Assembly (NCBI GenBank): GCA_958510825.1
Contig: OY294047.1
Coordinates: forward strand, 39,075,229 to 39,139,228
Reading direction: 5' to 3'
DNA: 64,000 bases
Source of the DNA: Brachypterus glaber
Taxonomy: Eukaryota > Arthropoda > Insecta > Coleoptera > Kateretidae
Under the pieces are notes generated by a model. The model was not told where the DNA came from. It searched no databases and was given only the letters and a program-made list of their open reading frames with translations. Shown here one piece after another: positions 49,013-59,420 of this stretch. Positions within the stretch are counted from its first letter, which is position 1, and the number at the start of each line of letters is the position of its first letter. The position numbers were made by a program, and so were the translations under genes.

Positions 49013-49670
49013 AGCAAATTTTTTGTAGCTTATATTTCTTAACAAGATCTACAAAATGGAGTACAAAATTATTTTTTTGCACTTTCGGTTTCGCCGGAAA
49101 CTAAGTAAATTTAATTTTTTTTACCAACCCCTGTATATTTTTGCATTTTTGAATTCAGAAAGAGAGAAAGAAATCTAAAAAAATCTAATCCGGCAAAAGT
49201 GGAAGAAAAATAAAAAAAAGTACGCCATTTTGTAGCCTTTACAATAGCGCATCAAAAAGTTAAGACCGTCCAAGGGGGTTGCCATTTGAAAAAATAAACT
49301 TATGAAGGAAAATCCCTTTTAAAAAATTTAAAGTATCAAAAAAATTACCAAATTTCGGTTTTTACATAAAATTTATATTTTCCCACATTTAGCAAATAAA
49401 TAAGATTTTATTTATAAAAAAATAAAAATCGTTTACGTTAATGAAAAAAAATAAATAAAAAAACGTACTAAAATAAAAATAAAAAGTTTTTAAATGATTT
49501 TTTTTAATGTGAATTTATCTTCTTGATGCTAAAATGCAAAAATGTACAGGAGGTGTCATTTAAAAAAAAATAATTTAACTTAGTTTCCGGCGAACCGGAA
49601 GTGCAAAAAAAATATTTTGTACGCCATTTTGTAGCTCTTGTTAATAAATATAAGCTACAAAAAATTTGCT
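49013..49670. mobile_element. Foldback element, ~660 bp
   Basis: AGCAAATTTTTTGTAGCTTA then TATTT faces AAATATAAGCTACAAAAAAT-type sequence ending TTTGCT. Inner blocks CTACAAAATGGAGTACAAAA/TTTTGTACGCCATTTTGTAG and TGCACTTTCGGTTTCGCCGG/CCGGCGAACCGGAAGTGCA match. The centre is near 49340. ORFs of 71-92 codons overlapping the right arm are fortuitous. Confidence 0.85.
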
Positions 49671-50039
49671 TTGAACGGACTGAAAACAATCTCATTTTAG
49701 GGGGTGTACATGGATTGAAACTCACCCGGTATGCATGTTTGATCTCGCACTTCTTGACTTGCTCTCCAAACATAGCATTCAAAATAAAAATGTTTGATAC
49801 TTCTAGTGCGTTCTAGCTATGAAATCGGTCAAGTTCACTTTATTTTGGTCTGTTTTTGGATTCTTCGTAAAAAAAACTAACATTGAGAAAAGGAAAGACA
49901 GGGGGTGGAGAACCAAAGAATTGAGAAAAAGTGACTGTAATATTTTTACCGCCTTAAAAAAAATATATATAAATTATTATTTTATTATTATTTTTGTTAG
50001 TGTATAATTGTGAGAAAGACGTTTGGTTTCATAAAGACG

Positions 50040-50210
50040 GCTTACAAAAACAAAAACCTCGAGAGTTATTCATTTGGCAGCTATGTACAATCTATGATGT
50101 ATATGGTTGCTAAATCGAACTCCTCTGTTCAAGAGGTTGAGTCGCGGCCCGCCAATGGACCTCCCAAGTAGAGATTATTCCGACTTTCTGATTGGCTGTT
50201 ACTAGTTTTT
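50040..50210. promoter_or_regulatory. Moderately GC-rich intronic island
   Basis: GTTGAGTCGCGGCCCGCCAA then TGGACC lies in non-repetitive sequence with CTGATTGGCTGTTAC nearby. It could be a regulatory element; evidence is composition and position only. Confidence 0.22.
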
Positions 50211-50453
50211 TTTCGGTTCATCTTATAATATGTTATAAAGTTATTCGAAAACGATTAATATTCCGGCGAGCTTCTGAAAAAATGAGAGATGTATTTTTTT
50301 GATTGCGTCTTTAAATTCTGTTCGAGGACCGGTTTTTATTACTGCTTAATTACAATTAATTGACATTCTCTTCCATTTTTTAATAATTGCTGATGATGTT
50401 ATGAAATATATAAATATTTATAAGAAAATTTGTGACAAGAATTTAAAATATGT

Positions 50454-50729
50454 ACTGTAAAGAACAATGTTAAAAATAGGCCGTTTTTGGCCCCTCCGTG
50501 TAAAAATGAAACATATCCATTTCTAAACATACTGAACATGCTGGCAATGTTAGCTCAGAATCGACCTAATTTTACCTTTTTACGAAAAAAAAACAGTGTT
50601 CCACACCGTTTCTGTATTTTAAAGGACAAAATCGTGTTCAGCATGTCCAAATTTATAGGAATTGATATGTTTCATAAGTTTGCACGAGGGGCCAAAAACG
50701 GATAATTTTTAACATTGTCCTTTACTGCA
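50454..50729. mobile_element. Foldback element, ~276 bp
   Basis: CAGTAAAGGACAATGTTAAA-type arms: the left reads ACTGTAAAGAACAATGTTAA then AAATAGGCCGTTTTTGGCCCC, the right GGGGCCAAAAACGGATAATT then TTTAACATTGTCCTTTACTG. A 72-codon ORF inside has no recognised domain. Confidence 0.82.
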
Positions 50730-50734
50730 ATATC

Positions 50735-52020
50735 GCAATATTTCTTAGATTTATAAGAACGAGAAAAACTTTAAATAAAATTTTATCATAAATTTTATAA
50801 AAGGAATCTATCTTTGAACGAAGACAATAGGGGTAATTTTAGATTTATAATCAAGTAAAACTTGTAATATAAAATACTTTCACTCTAATTGCACCAACCA
50901 GAAAAATGGTAAAATATGACAAAAAATTTTCTGGTTAATTTTTCTATATATTTGTTACCTTAACTACATATTTTCTATGCTAACTATATATTTTGTTGCC
51001 AAATTTTGGTTGCACTAACCAGACAAATATGATAGTTAAATCATATTTTTCTATTTTTCTGATAGAGGCAAGTAGATTGTTTTTTCGGCAATAATACTGC
51101 ACCAAAAAGACAGCAGAGGGTGAATTATTTTAAATGGTTGGTATACATCCAGAAACCTGGTTGTACCACCTAATTATTTAATATTACAGTCCAGAAGTGT
51201 TAAAAACACTGTTAGACTGGAATATGCAACTAATGAAATATAGCTTGCACGCATCCTGCCTTACGACGCTTTAGCCGTTAATTTGATGGGTCGCTAACGC
51301 ATCCATAAAAATCGGGTATAGTAGTTATTCGTAAACAGTTTTTTTGTTGTAGCAATAAGACTTTTGGTTGTTTCAACTATATTTCTGGATGTACCAACTA
51401 TATCAAATAGTAAAATATGGAACAATTACAAAAATAAGGATAGGACAACTAAATAAATTGTTGGTACCCTCAAATTTCTGGAAGCATCAACCTGATTTTT
51501 ATATGTTTAAACTTATTTTCTGGATATATCAACTAAAAATTAATAGCTGTAACGTTTATAGTTATGGCAACTATTTTAGTTTTTTCAGTGTAGGCTTTTA
51601 TGTAAGTAGTCACTTCAAGGAATGACTGATAAAAGGATCTGGTTGAAGCAACCAGATTAATAGTTATTTAACCAACTATTTTTCTAGTGGCTGCAACCAA
51701 AAATCTGGAAAACAACACAAATTGTTGGGGTTACCAGAAATAAAACTTAGATTTTAACCATCTGGCAAGCACAACAATTTGTCTTGTTGCCCTTATTACA
51801 TTTCTGGTTGCAGCAACCAGAAAAATAGTTATTCCGTATTTAACTATTGACCTGGTTATAGTGAGCAGTAGTTTCTTTCTGTTATGAGAAAGATTTTAGC
51901 AAAAATCATATTGCAATATTTCTTGTAGAAATTAAAATAATACATAGAAAGACAGAGAACAAAATTTAAATGAATTATTTATACCAAATAAACCAATAGG
52001 GGTAATTACTGATGTATAAT
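50735..52020. repeat. Degenerate CAACCAGAAAAAT array between direct repeats
   Basis: From about 50890 to 51860 variants of GGTTGCA-CAACCAGAAAAA and their complements occur more than fifteen times at irregular spacing, in both orientations, mixed with AACTATATTTCTGG variants. The array is bounded by ~130-bp direct repeats: CGCAATATTTCTTAGA...CAATAGGGGTAATTT (50733-50860) and TGCAATATTTCTTGTAG...CAATAGGGGTAATTACT (51913-52010). I do not recognise the family. Confidence 0.65.
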
Positions 52021-52194
52021 CTGGACTAAGTCCTATTTAAGATAAGGCTTAAGAAGAAACTGCAAGGTTACATTTGCGGGTAGACACCGGTGTCTGCTGT
52101 GGCGCTTAACGTGATATTATTAGATTTACAAATACATATAATTCATACATGATGATATGGATTTGGTTATAATTTCGCTTTTTCTATTTTGCGA

Positions 52195-52249
52195 CTCTTA
52201 TAAGCTCATAATCACACGCATTTTGCGTGTTCTTATAGGCCCATAAGAG
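52195..52249. repeat. 55-bp imperfect palindrome
   Basis: CTCTTATAAGCTCATAATCA then CACGCA faces TGCGTGTTCTTATAGGCCCA then TAAGAG with four mismatches and almost no loop (TTT). A compact single hairpin. Confidence 0.75.
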
Positions 52250-52563
52250 GTCTCTACTTTTTTTCTTTTGGGTTGGCAACAGACAAAAGTCTATCTCTTG
52301 ACGTTTGCCGTGCAATTGTAAAAGTCGGTTTAAAGTTTAATTTTCTACAAAATTTTGTGTTTAGGTTATGTTAAAATTGTGACTTGGTTACTTGCAGTGG
52401 AAAAGAGAAGAATAGACTATAAAATATATCAAAATAATATTCGTTCTTGAAATTTTAAACATGACGAAAACTGTAATGCGAATTCGAAACAAAAATCCCT
52501 AAATCAGTCATCAATTTAAATGTAAGTTTTTTAAAATTTTAGAGCAAAATAGAAAAAATTGTA

Positions 52564-52683
52564 TAAAGCACTCGTTTCATAACACGTTTTTAGCGCACTA
52601 GTACTTTAGAAAACTCACCGCAAGCGGCTCGTTTTCTAAACATTGTACTCGTGCTCTAAAAACGTTATGAAACTAGTACTTTA
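52564..52683. mobile_element. 120-bp palindrome with TAAAGCACTCGTTTC arms
   Basis: TAAAGCACTCGTTTCATAAC then ACGTTTTTAGCGCACTAGTAC faces GTACTCGTGCTCTAAAAACG then TTATGAAACTAGTACTTTA. The arms meet near 52623 around CACCGCAAGCGG. Confidence 0.85.
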
Positions 52684-53610
52684 ATATACTATTAGATATT
52701 TTGTGATTATTAAAATTTTATTAATTATTATTTAACCTAATATATTATAATATGATAATAGTACTATATATTATATATTCTGGATAAAGTCCATTGAAGT
52801 CTGCCTTATTCACTCACTTGAAGCTTTTCAAGAGTATATTTTTATTACTTATATGAATAAAATGAATTATTTGGACTGCATTATTTTTATTAAAAAAAAT
52901 ATTACATCTACTTAAATATGTAGGATGTAATATATAGACAGGATAAATATAAGAGCTTTTATGTTATTTTGAAAAACAAAACAATAAAAGAAAAGCATGC
53001 TTAATTTTTGATAAATAAAACATTTGTCTCGATAGGGTCATAAAATATTTCTAAATTGTTTTATTTGTAAAAAAAATAGCGCAACATAATCCGAAAAAAT
53101 TGAATAATTGTTTGGTGAAAACTGGCTTGATTTAATATGTGTAACAAAATATGGGCATTGTGCAAACAAAACACAGTCGAATTGAATTAAACGTGATAAA
53201 TACAGTGTTTGACGGTGGTTTTACGATATTTACACTGTTTGGATACTAGTAAAACAATTAAGGATTGTTATGAATATATAATGAGCCATTGCCATTCAAA
53301 TTACAGCAATCACGACCGGTGTAATTATAGCTTGTACAGAACTGGTATAATTGTGAACTAGTATTTGCCACTAAACACATAAGCCTTCAAGGCGCGAGAA
53401 TTCATCACGTTTAAATCATCATCGGTCTGCTTTAATTCGCAAACGGCTTAGAATCAAGTTAAGTAGCTAATTTTCAGTAAATGTTTTAATCAAATCCATT
53501 AAATCTATTTTGTTGGTAGTTTAAATTAACTTTTTAATATCTAGACTTTTAATGAAATCCAATATAATATTCAGAGTTTTTAGAATTTACAGATTCCATC
53601 TGTTTGTCCA

Positions 53611-53742
53611 ATCCAAGCCGTCGCAATACGAACTCACACCTGTAAGCTGAGGCAAGGGAAAGAGAAGAGGTAAAATATAGCACGTAAAGTATAGGCGATC
53701 TTGAATTTTTCACATTCCACAGAGGTGCCAGTTCATAAAATG
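53611..53742 (-). repeat. Dispersed repeat, copy 2 (partner at 1772-1888)
   Basis: GAGGTAAAATATAGCACGTA then AAGTATAGGCGATCTTGAAT then TTTTCACATTC is the reverse complement of copy 1 on the other side of the Ubx exon. Identity by eye is high in the central 80 bp. Confidence 0.75.
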
Positions 53743-53761
53743 TGATAAGTGATATTGTTAG

Positions 53762-53946
53762 ACTGTATACTGGAAATTCAATAAAACCTGCAGAGACTCA
53801 TACCTCTACTGCTTACGTATAAGGGGTCCGCCTTTGCGAAACTTCGACGAAATCACGCGAGTCACACCCGAACTGGTATAATCTTTGCCTTTTACCACAC
53901 ATTCGCAACTGAGCCACTGCAGGTTTTATTGAATTTACAGTATAGT
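53762..53946. mobile_element. MITE, 185 bp, with AATTCAATAAAACCTGCAG arms
   Basis: ACTGTATACTGGAAATTCAA then TAAAACCTGCAG faces CTGCAGGTTTTATTGAATTT then ACAGTATAGT. Arms are ~36 bp with few mismatches. The ~110-bp loop is unusually GC-rich (GGGGTCCGCCTTTGCGAAAC, CACGCGAGTCACACCCG). Confidence 0.85.
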
Positions 53947-54274
53947 TATATTTAAAAATTTATCTCATTACTGTTTCTGTTATAAGTGGAACTTCAGAAA
54001 AAATATTAAAATGGTTATTTTTTTGCAATAGATATTTTAATGTGAGTTTAAGGGTCAAATAATTTAATCGTATGATAAACTCATATTTTTGCCTTTTTGT
54101 ATAATTTATTATCTCAAAACATAGAGCCAATCTAAATAAACAGTTTTAAGATTAAAGCTTAACCCCTTCAAATTAAGTTAAAATAAAAAACCCAGCGCAT
54201 AAAAACCATGCATTGAGTTATTGTTTTAAATTTTAAGTTGAAGACCATAATCAAAAATCAGTAGACGAGCATAG

Positions 54275-54515
54275 CAGAGGCGGATATAGAAACAAGATAT
54301 GGAAAGGGTTTTTTTTTTTTGGTAAAATATTATTAAAAAGCTTTTACCTAATGATACTAGCCAAAACAAGCGCCGTATGCGATTTTTTTAAAAACCATTT
54401 ATGTATATATACGAAATAATGATTTGTTTAAATTATTTAATACAACTTTTTCTCTTAAGATTATAGTCATAGTCATGGGCAATACCCCCATTTTCCCCTT
54501 CTAAAACCGCCACTG
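54275..54515. mobile_element. hAT-type MITE, 241 bp, CAGAGGCGGATATAGAA ends
   Basis: CAGAGGCGGATATAGAAAC at the left matches the reverse complement of the right end (CTAAAACCGCCACTG) as CAG-GGCGG-T-TAGAA. The flanking octamers are GAGCATAG on the left and CAGAATAG on the right, an imperfect 8-bp target duplication (6 of 8). CAGNGGCGGATNTAG termini with 8-bp duplications are typical of hAT elements. There is no transposase ORF. Confidence 0.82.
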
Positions 54516-55050
54516 CAGAATAGAAAGGAATAGAAAATTATAAATCAAAACTGTATTATTTTAGCTCTAAGGAAGAAACATTTTTTATAGATATTTTAAA
54601 AAGTTGCTTTATATTTGTGTAAGTTTTTGAAAAAGAATTAACAATTTTCTGCCAAGTACGTCAACAGTACTTTCTTACTTGCTAGAAACTGAGTTTAGTC
54701 CACTGTGCATCGTAAACTTCTGTTTTAATTCGCAAACGGTCTGTTTAATATCTGTTAATGTAACAGCGGTCTTACATTAAGGCATTCATAACACTTGAAC
54801 AAGTCTTAAGATGCCGGCGAGTTATCAGGAAATCGACTTAGGTGTTTGGTTTGAAATGGCCTAAGTGGCATGTAAAGGCCGTCAATATACCTTCGACCGT
54901 TTATTTAGAAACAAAATGGCCATTCACGGAGGCTCATTAGACTGTTGGCATAGTTTGTAAGTAGGGTTGCCCATTTTAAAAGCACAAAATATTTAAGAAA
55001 AAAAATTGCAGAGCGCTGGGAATTTAATTAACCTTTCAATATTTTAAATC

Positions 55051-55265
55051 AACAATTAATAAACAAATATCGGGACTAGGACTTCAAATAAAAACATTAA
55101 GTTTTTAGCGACGTTTCGTCTTTAATCAAGACTTTATCAAGCTTAGCATACTTAAAAAAAAATAAATAAATAGATAAAGTCTTGATGTAAGACGAAACGT
55201 CGCTAGTGCATAAAACTTAGTGTTTTTATTTAAAGTCCTAGTTCTGATATTTGTTTATTAATTGT
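55051..55265. mobile_element. Foldback element with GCGACGTTTCGTCTT arms
   Basis: AACAATTAATAAACAAATAT then CGGGACTAGGACTT, and AGCGACGTTTCGTCTT...AATCAAGACTTTATC, face GATAAAGTCTTGATGTAAGA then CGAAACGTCGCTAG and AAGTCCTAGTTCTGATATTT then GTTTATTAATTGT. The loop is ~25 bp. CGACGTTTCG with AAGACTTTATCA resembles sequences seen in repeats of several invertebrates, but I cannot name the family. Confidence 0.85.
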
Positions 55266-55649
55266 ATAATCGAAGGACACTAATATAATTTGATATTTCA
55301 AATCAACTATTGCTCCTATTGGTTTGTAACACATTATCCAGGGACGATTTCAAGAATTTATTTTTGGGAATGGCAAAATTTTCGTATACCTGCATTTCAC
55401 TACAACAATTATTTTCAAACAAGTCCAAAAAATACGAACATTAATGTGTAGAAATCTTTTTTAATAATATCAAAAAAAATCTTCTGTTTATTATTCTGGG
55501 AGAGTCTTTAAACATAGATTGCAAAAGTATTAATATACCAACCACCGATAGCACAAAAGTTCTAAGAATATTTTTTTCTTCTTACTAATTCTAAGAATAT
55601 TCTTAGAGCAAAGTTTAAAGAAGGTACAAAAATTCTTAATAGTAAAACA

Positions 55650-55905
55650 AAAGAAGAAGAAGAAGAAGAAGAAGAAGAAGAAGAAGAAGAAGAAGAAGAA
55701 GAAGAAGAAGAAGAAGAAGAAGAAGAAGAAGAAGAAGAAGAAGAAGAAGAAGAAGAAGAAGAAGAAGAAGAAGAAGAAGAAGAAGAAGAAGAAGAAGAAG
55801 AAGAAGAAGAAGAAGAAGAAGAAGAAGAAGAAGAAGAAGAAGAAGAAGAAGAAGAAGAAGAAGAAGAAGAAGAAGAAGAAGAAGAAGAAGAAGAAGAAGA
55901 AGAAG
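55650..55905 (+). repeat. GAA/TTC microsatellite, ~85 units
   Basis: An uninterrupted AAG/GAA trinucleotide array of about 255 bp. It ends at ACGAAG. On the Ubx sense (minus) strand it reads (TTC)n, so the pre-mRNA has a continuous UUC tract. No reading-frame context makes it a coding glutamate/lysine run. Confidence 0.98.
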
Positions 55906-55956
55906 ACGAAGTATTGTTGTTTTTAATTAAATAGTCATACAGTTTCCGTAACTGTA

Positions 55957-56188
55957 CACTGATAGAATAATAGCGTTATCAATACAACAGCATATTGTTA
56001 TATATGCGCCAACCACCAATTGTACCATAGTATAGTACTAACTAGGACATACGATATCATTTGTTGTTGTATTTATAACAATATGTTGTTTACCTCTTAA
56101 TTCTACAACTGGTTATATAACATATTTATGCTATGGCCTATTACAAAATATGGTTGGCGCCTATATTACAACAACATTTCTATCAGTG
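55957..56188. mobile_element. MITE, 232 bp, CACTGATAGAA ends with TA flanks
   Basis: TGTA-CACTGATAGAATAATAGC faces CAACATTTCTATCAGTG-TACA. Inner ATATGCGCCAACCAC pairs with ATGGTTGGCGCCTAT. TA flanks both ends, within a TGTACA context. A half copy of the same family lies at 5540-5650. Confidence 0.88.
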
Positions 56189-56462
56189 TACAAAAAATTA
56201 GGCCCGTGCCCAGAAAAATCCAGACGTCTGGTAACCCTATTTGTATGAGATATTGTCAACGATTATTCAGTCCGCCCGGCGAGCGGCACGTCACGTGATA
56301 GTAATGTAAACCACGCCCCTCATTGTCTATAATTACAGGTTGCATCTAACTAATAGTGTGCAATTACGCTACTGTAAAATTATAATTAATCGCGTTTCTG
56401 TGATTTTCCTTGAAATGCTTACACATTCCGTTTACTTAATGGTTTGTTTCATCCTACTATAA

Positions 56463-57083
56463 TTTTTTATTCGCAACTGTATAAGTAATAAGTATACATA
56501 CACTGTCACTTGGTGCTACATACATTACATGTAATAATAAAGTTTGGGAAGTACGTGATTTCTTGTCCCACTGTTTTCACGTCTGGACTTGACCTGTAAT
56601 GAAAAATAGAGACCAGTAAACTAATTATTACTGGTCTACATTATAAATCATTAATTTCCGCGAGATGGCGCCACCGATTAAAATGTCAAAATGACTGAAC
56701 TGCTGTTGTCATGATAAACACCAAAGTACTTTGATAAACACGAATATAATCTAATACATTTTATTTAAAAAACCTAAATTTACAGTTTTAGTCAATGTTT
56801 TTTACTTTTGAGACTGAAAAGGATAATAAATGTTATAAACAGTACCTTGTGAGCTATCAACAAATGCATTTTTTGGTTGTTTTTTTTCTGGGTTACGCGT
56901 ATGTGAAACTTCAGTTTTATATGATTATGCTTTCTTGTGAAATGCAGCAAAAATGATTTGTGGTAAATGAAAAGAAATAAAAAACTAAGTATTATAGTAT
57001 TATTTTATTCATTTGAATTCAAACATCTATGTTTCAAAAAAAATAGTACTTTATCTTTAAATAAAAACAGTTGCGAATAAAAT
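56463..57083. mobile_element. Possible 620-bp element with TTTTATTCGCAACTGT terminal repeats
   Basis: TTTTTTATTCGCAACTGTAT near 56463 faces ACAGTTGCGAATAAAATAGT near 57067. The 16-bp core match is perfect. The interior is not palindromic and contains a small hairpin, GACCAGTAA...TTACTGGTC, at 56611-56636. One pair of short arms is modest evidence. Confidence 0.55.
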
Positions 57084-57099
57084 AGTATACAGGTCTCCC

Positions 57100-58130
57100 G
57101 GAAAATGGTACTTTTCCTCAACCTATAAATGGTCTCGGCACTTCGTGCCTCGCCCATTATTCATTTTCTATTGGCGATATGCTGATACTTTATCTAAAAG
57201 ACACTTGGTACATGGTCATAGCATTTAACATTCAATTTGATAAGCTTTTTAATAATAACTTTTCGATTAATCAAAAAGTCTACAAGTTAAAATTTCTCAA
57301 TTTTTTTTATTTATGGACTTGTGCTGTTTTTCCTTTGTTGCCTTTATATAATGTAGATCAAATGTGCCGCACATTAAGGAAGCTACGTTTTTTACAGTTT
57401 CAAAACAATAGAACATCGAAGATGTTTATGATACCAATTAGGCTACGTTCCTGTTCGAAATCATATCGGAGAATTTTTAAATTACCCGGGCTCATTATCT
57501 GCTGCAATACCTCTGTATTTTTTTTAAATAATTAGAATTTCTAAAGAGTATAAGACACAGTGAATCCAATTTTGAAATCTGATTATTTAGTTAATTAATT
57601 GATATATTTTCTTCAAAAACATTAAATTAAACATGTAAAATCAATTAGAAAAGCAATTTGTATCAACTGCTCTATAGAGAGCTGACATTTAAAGGTTTAA
57701 ATTATGTACAAAGAACATTATTTAAAGTGTTTCAATTCTGCTACTTTGAAGGTAATTTCTCTAAATTCTACCGTCCATCTTAGGGACACTAGATCTATTT
57801 CTTTTAAGACTTAAATATTAGCAAAGCGTCTGGCTAATTTAAGATCTAGCGTCTCTAATAGATCTCCAGTAAGTTACCTTAATATTTTAACTTAATCTTT
57901 TAACTTTTCAGATGTATAATGACCTGAGTATATAATTGTAGAGATACAATAAACCCCAAGTGATTTACATGTATTAAAATAAATCGCATTATTATTTCTT
58001 TGCATTTTTAATAATATTTAGGAGTATCACTAAACTTATTTAATAATATTTACGGGGATTAATAAACAAATTATCTTCAGGTAATAAGTGTACTTAAAAG
58101 AAGTTTTAAGAGTTTATAGTTTACTAATCA
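57100..58130. other. Intronic interval without a recognised gene
   Basis: A plus-strand ORF of 118 codons (57179-57535) shows no recognisable domain and is of uncertain meaning. GATCTATTTCTTTTAAGACT near 57792 and its partial complement near 57838 form a weak hairpin. Otherwise nothing. Confidence 0.35.
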
Positions 58131-58138
58131 AAAGCATT

Positions 58139-58310
58139 GAAAAACTTTTCGCAAATAAAATGAACCGACTTCTGTCTCTAAAAAGTAAAAAATAAAAAAT
58201 AAGCCGGTGCTTTGTTTTTAAATTGTTTGCTGTGAAATTGACACGACTTATTTTTTATTTTTTACTTTTTAGAGACAGAAGTCGGTTCATTTTTTTTTTG
58301 GGAAAAGTTC
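58139..58310. mobile_element. Palindromic element with ATGAACCGACTTCTGTCTCT arms
   Basis: ATGAACCGACTTCTGTCTCT then AAAAAGTAAAAAATAAAAAA then TAAG on the left is repeated exactly in reverse complement on the right, giving ~44-bp perfect inner arms. The outer flanks GAAAAACTTTTCGC and GGGAAAAGTTC extend the match. High arm identity suggests a recent insertion. Confidence 0.88.
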
Positions 58311-58689
58311 TTTTTTTACTTTTTAGAGACACAGAAGTTGTAGATTTGTAACGTCATCTAATCTAAACTATAGTTATCCTTCCATCTCGACAAGCTGCTG
58401 ACGCCACAACGCACTATTAGTGGGTTGTGACGTCATCATCTTAAAGCTAGATTTCTAAAAAATTAATTTAGTAATATTTTTATTTCAGCGCCCAAGAGTC
58501 CAACCAACCTTATTTTAAATGAAATACTAAAAAAAATCTTTGTTAAACTTTAAGCGTTAAGTAATAATCAAATAACGCCTTATGGTATAATCACAAATTT
58601 TATAATTTTCTCTTGGTATTTTAATATTACAGGTCCACATCAATCAAGTTTAGAGGCATTTAAAAGATTTTTAGCCTGCCGTAATATTT

Positions 58690-59185
58690 GAGTGACCCTT
58701 TAATGAAGTTATCCGGCTTATCCGAGTTATCCGATAATTTTCTAAAAATATGGTTGGTAAGAACCAAATTAAGCCGGTTTTAAGTGAAATTGCGTTAAAA
58801 CGATTAGATTTATGTTAATTATCCGGCTTACCCGGCATTATCAGAGCGTCAAGTTAAAACGGGACCACATCATGAATGTCCTCTTTAAGTTGCAAAAGGT
58901 TTTATCAAATTCCGTTCATCCATTCCAAAGCTATGCGGGAACAAACTTAAAAAAAAACAAAGTCACACGTCGAATTGATAACATCCTCCTTTTTTGGAAG
59001 TCGGTTAAAAAATACCTATTTTTAAACAAGTATAGAGTTTATTGTATAATGAAGGTTTGATTATCGACAGATGATTGTGCTAAATATAACCAATAGGCAT
59101 TAAATTGGAATTTTTGTTTTCTCGATTATCCCTTATTGTCCTGTTCTATACATCATATGTCCGGATTATCCAGTTCCCTCTATTA
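58690..59185 (+). repeat. TTATCCGGCTTATCCG-rich stretch, possible decayed DNA transposon
   Basis: GTTATCCGGCTTATCCGAGT then TATCCG at 58718, TTATCCGGCTTACCCGGCAT at 58817 and CCGGATTATCCAGT at 59161 are spaced variants of one motif. Between them an 82-codon ORF (58812-59060) reads through IMNVLFKLQKVL and similar without a family I can name. It may be a heavily decayed transposon; this is weakly supported. Confidence 0.35.
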
Positions 59186-59199
59186 CCATAATACTCATA

Positions 59200-59420
59200 T
59201 ATCCCTGATCTTGTTAACTCATATATCACTTTATTAACGTAGGTTACATCGAGTGAGTCATGAAGCAAACGCGTAAGGGCTACAGAATGGAAGACCTGAT
59301 CGCGGATTGCCATGCTGCACACGTTCAGTCATTTATTAAATATTGATGGATTGATCCTAGGTGGCGTGACTACTATTGGTCGTAAGGGACGTCCAATAGA
59401 GCAGATGCGATTTTTATTAT
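59200..59420. promoter_or_regulatory. GC-richer intronic island with Hox/Exd-like sites
   Basis: GAAGACCTGATCGCGGATTG then CCATGCTGCACACG stands out from AT-rich flanks. ATTTATTAAATATTGATGGA then TTGATCC contains TGATGGATTGAT, similar to Exd/Hox composite sites (TGATNNAT), and GCCAT is present. Function is inferred. Confidence 0.3.

Noticed and set aside
57179..57535. 118-codon plus-strand ORF
   Set aside because: No recognisable domain; AT-rich DNA without supporting neighbours, so treated as chance.
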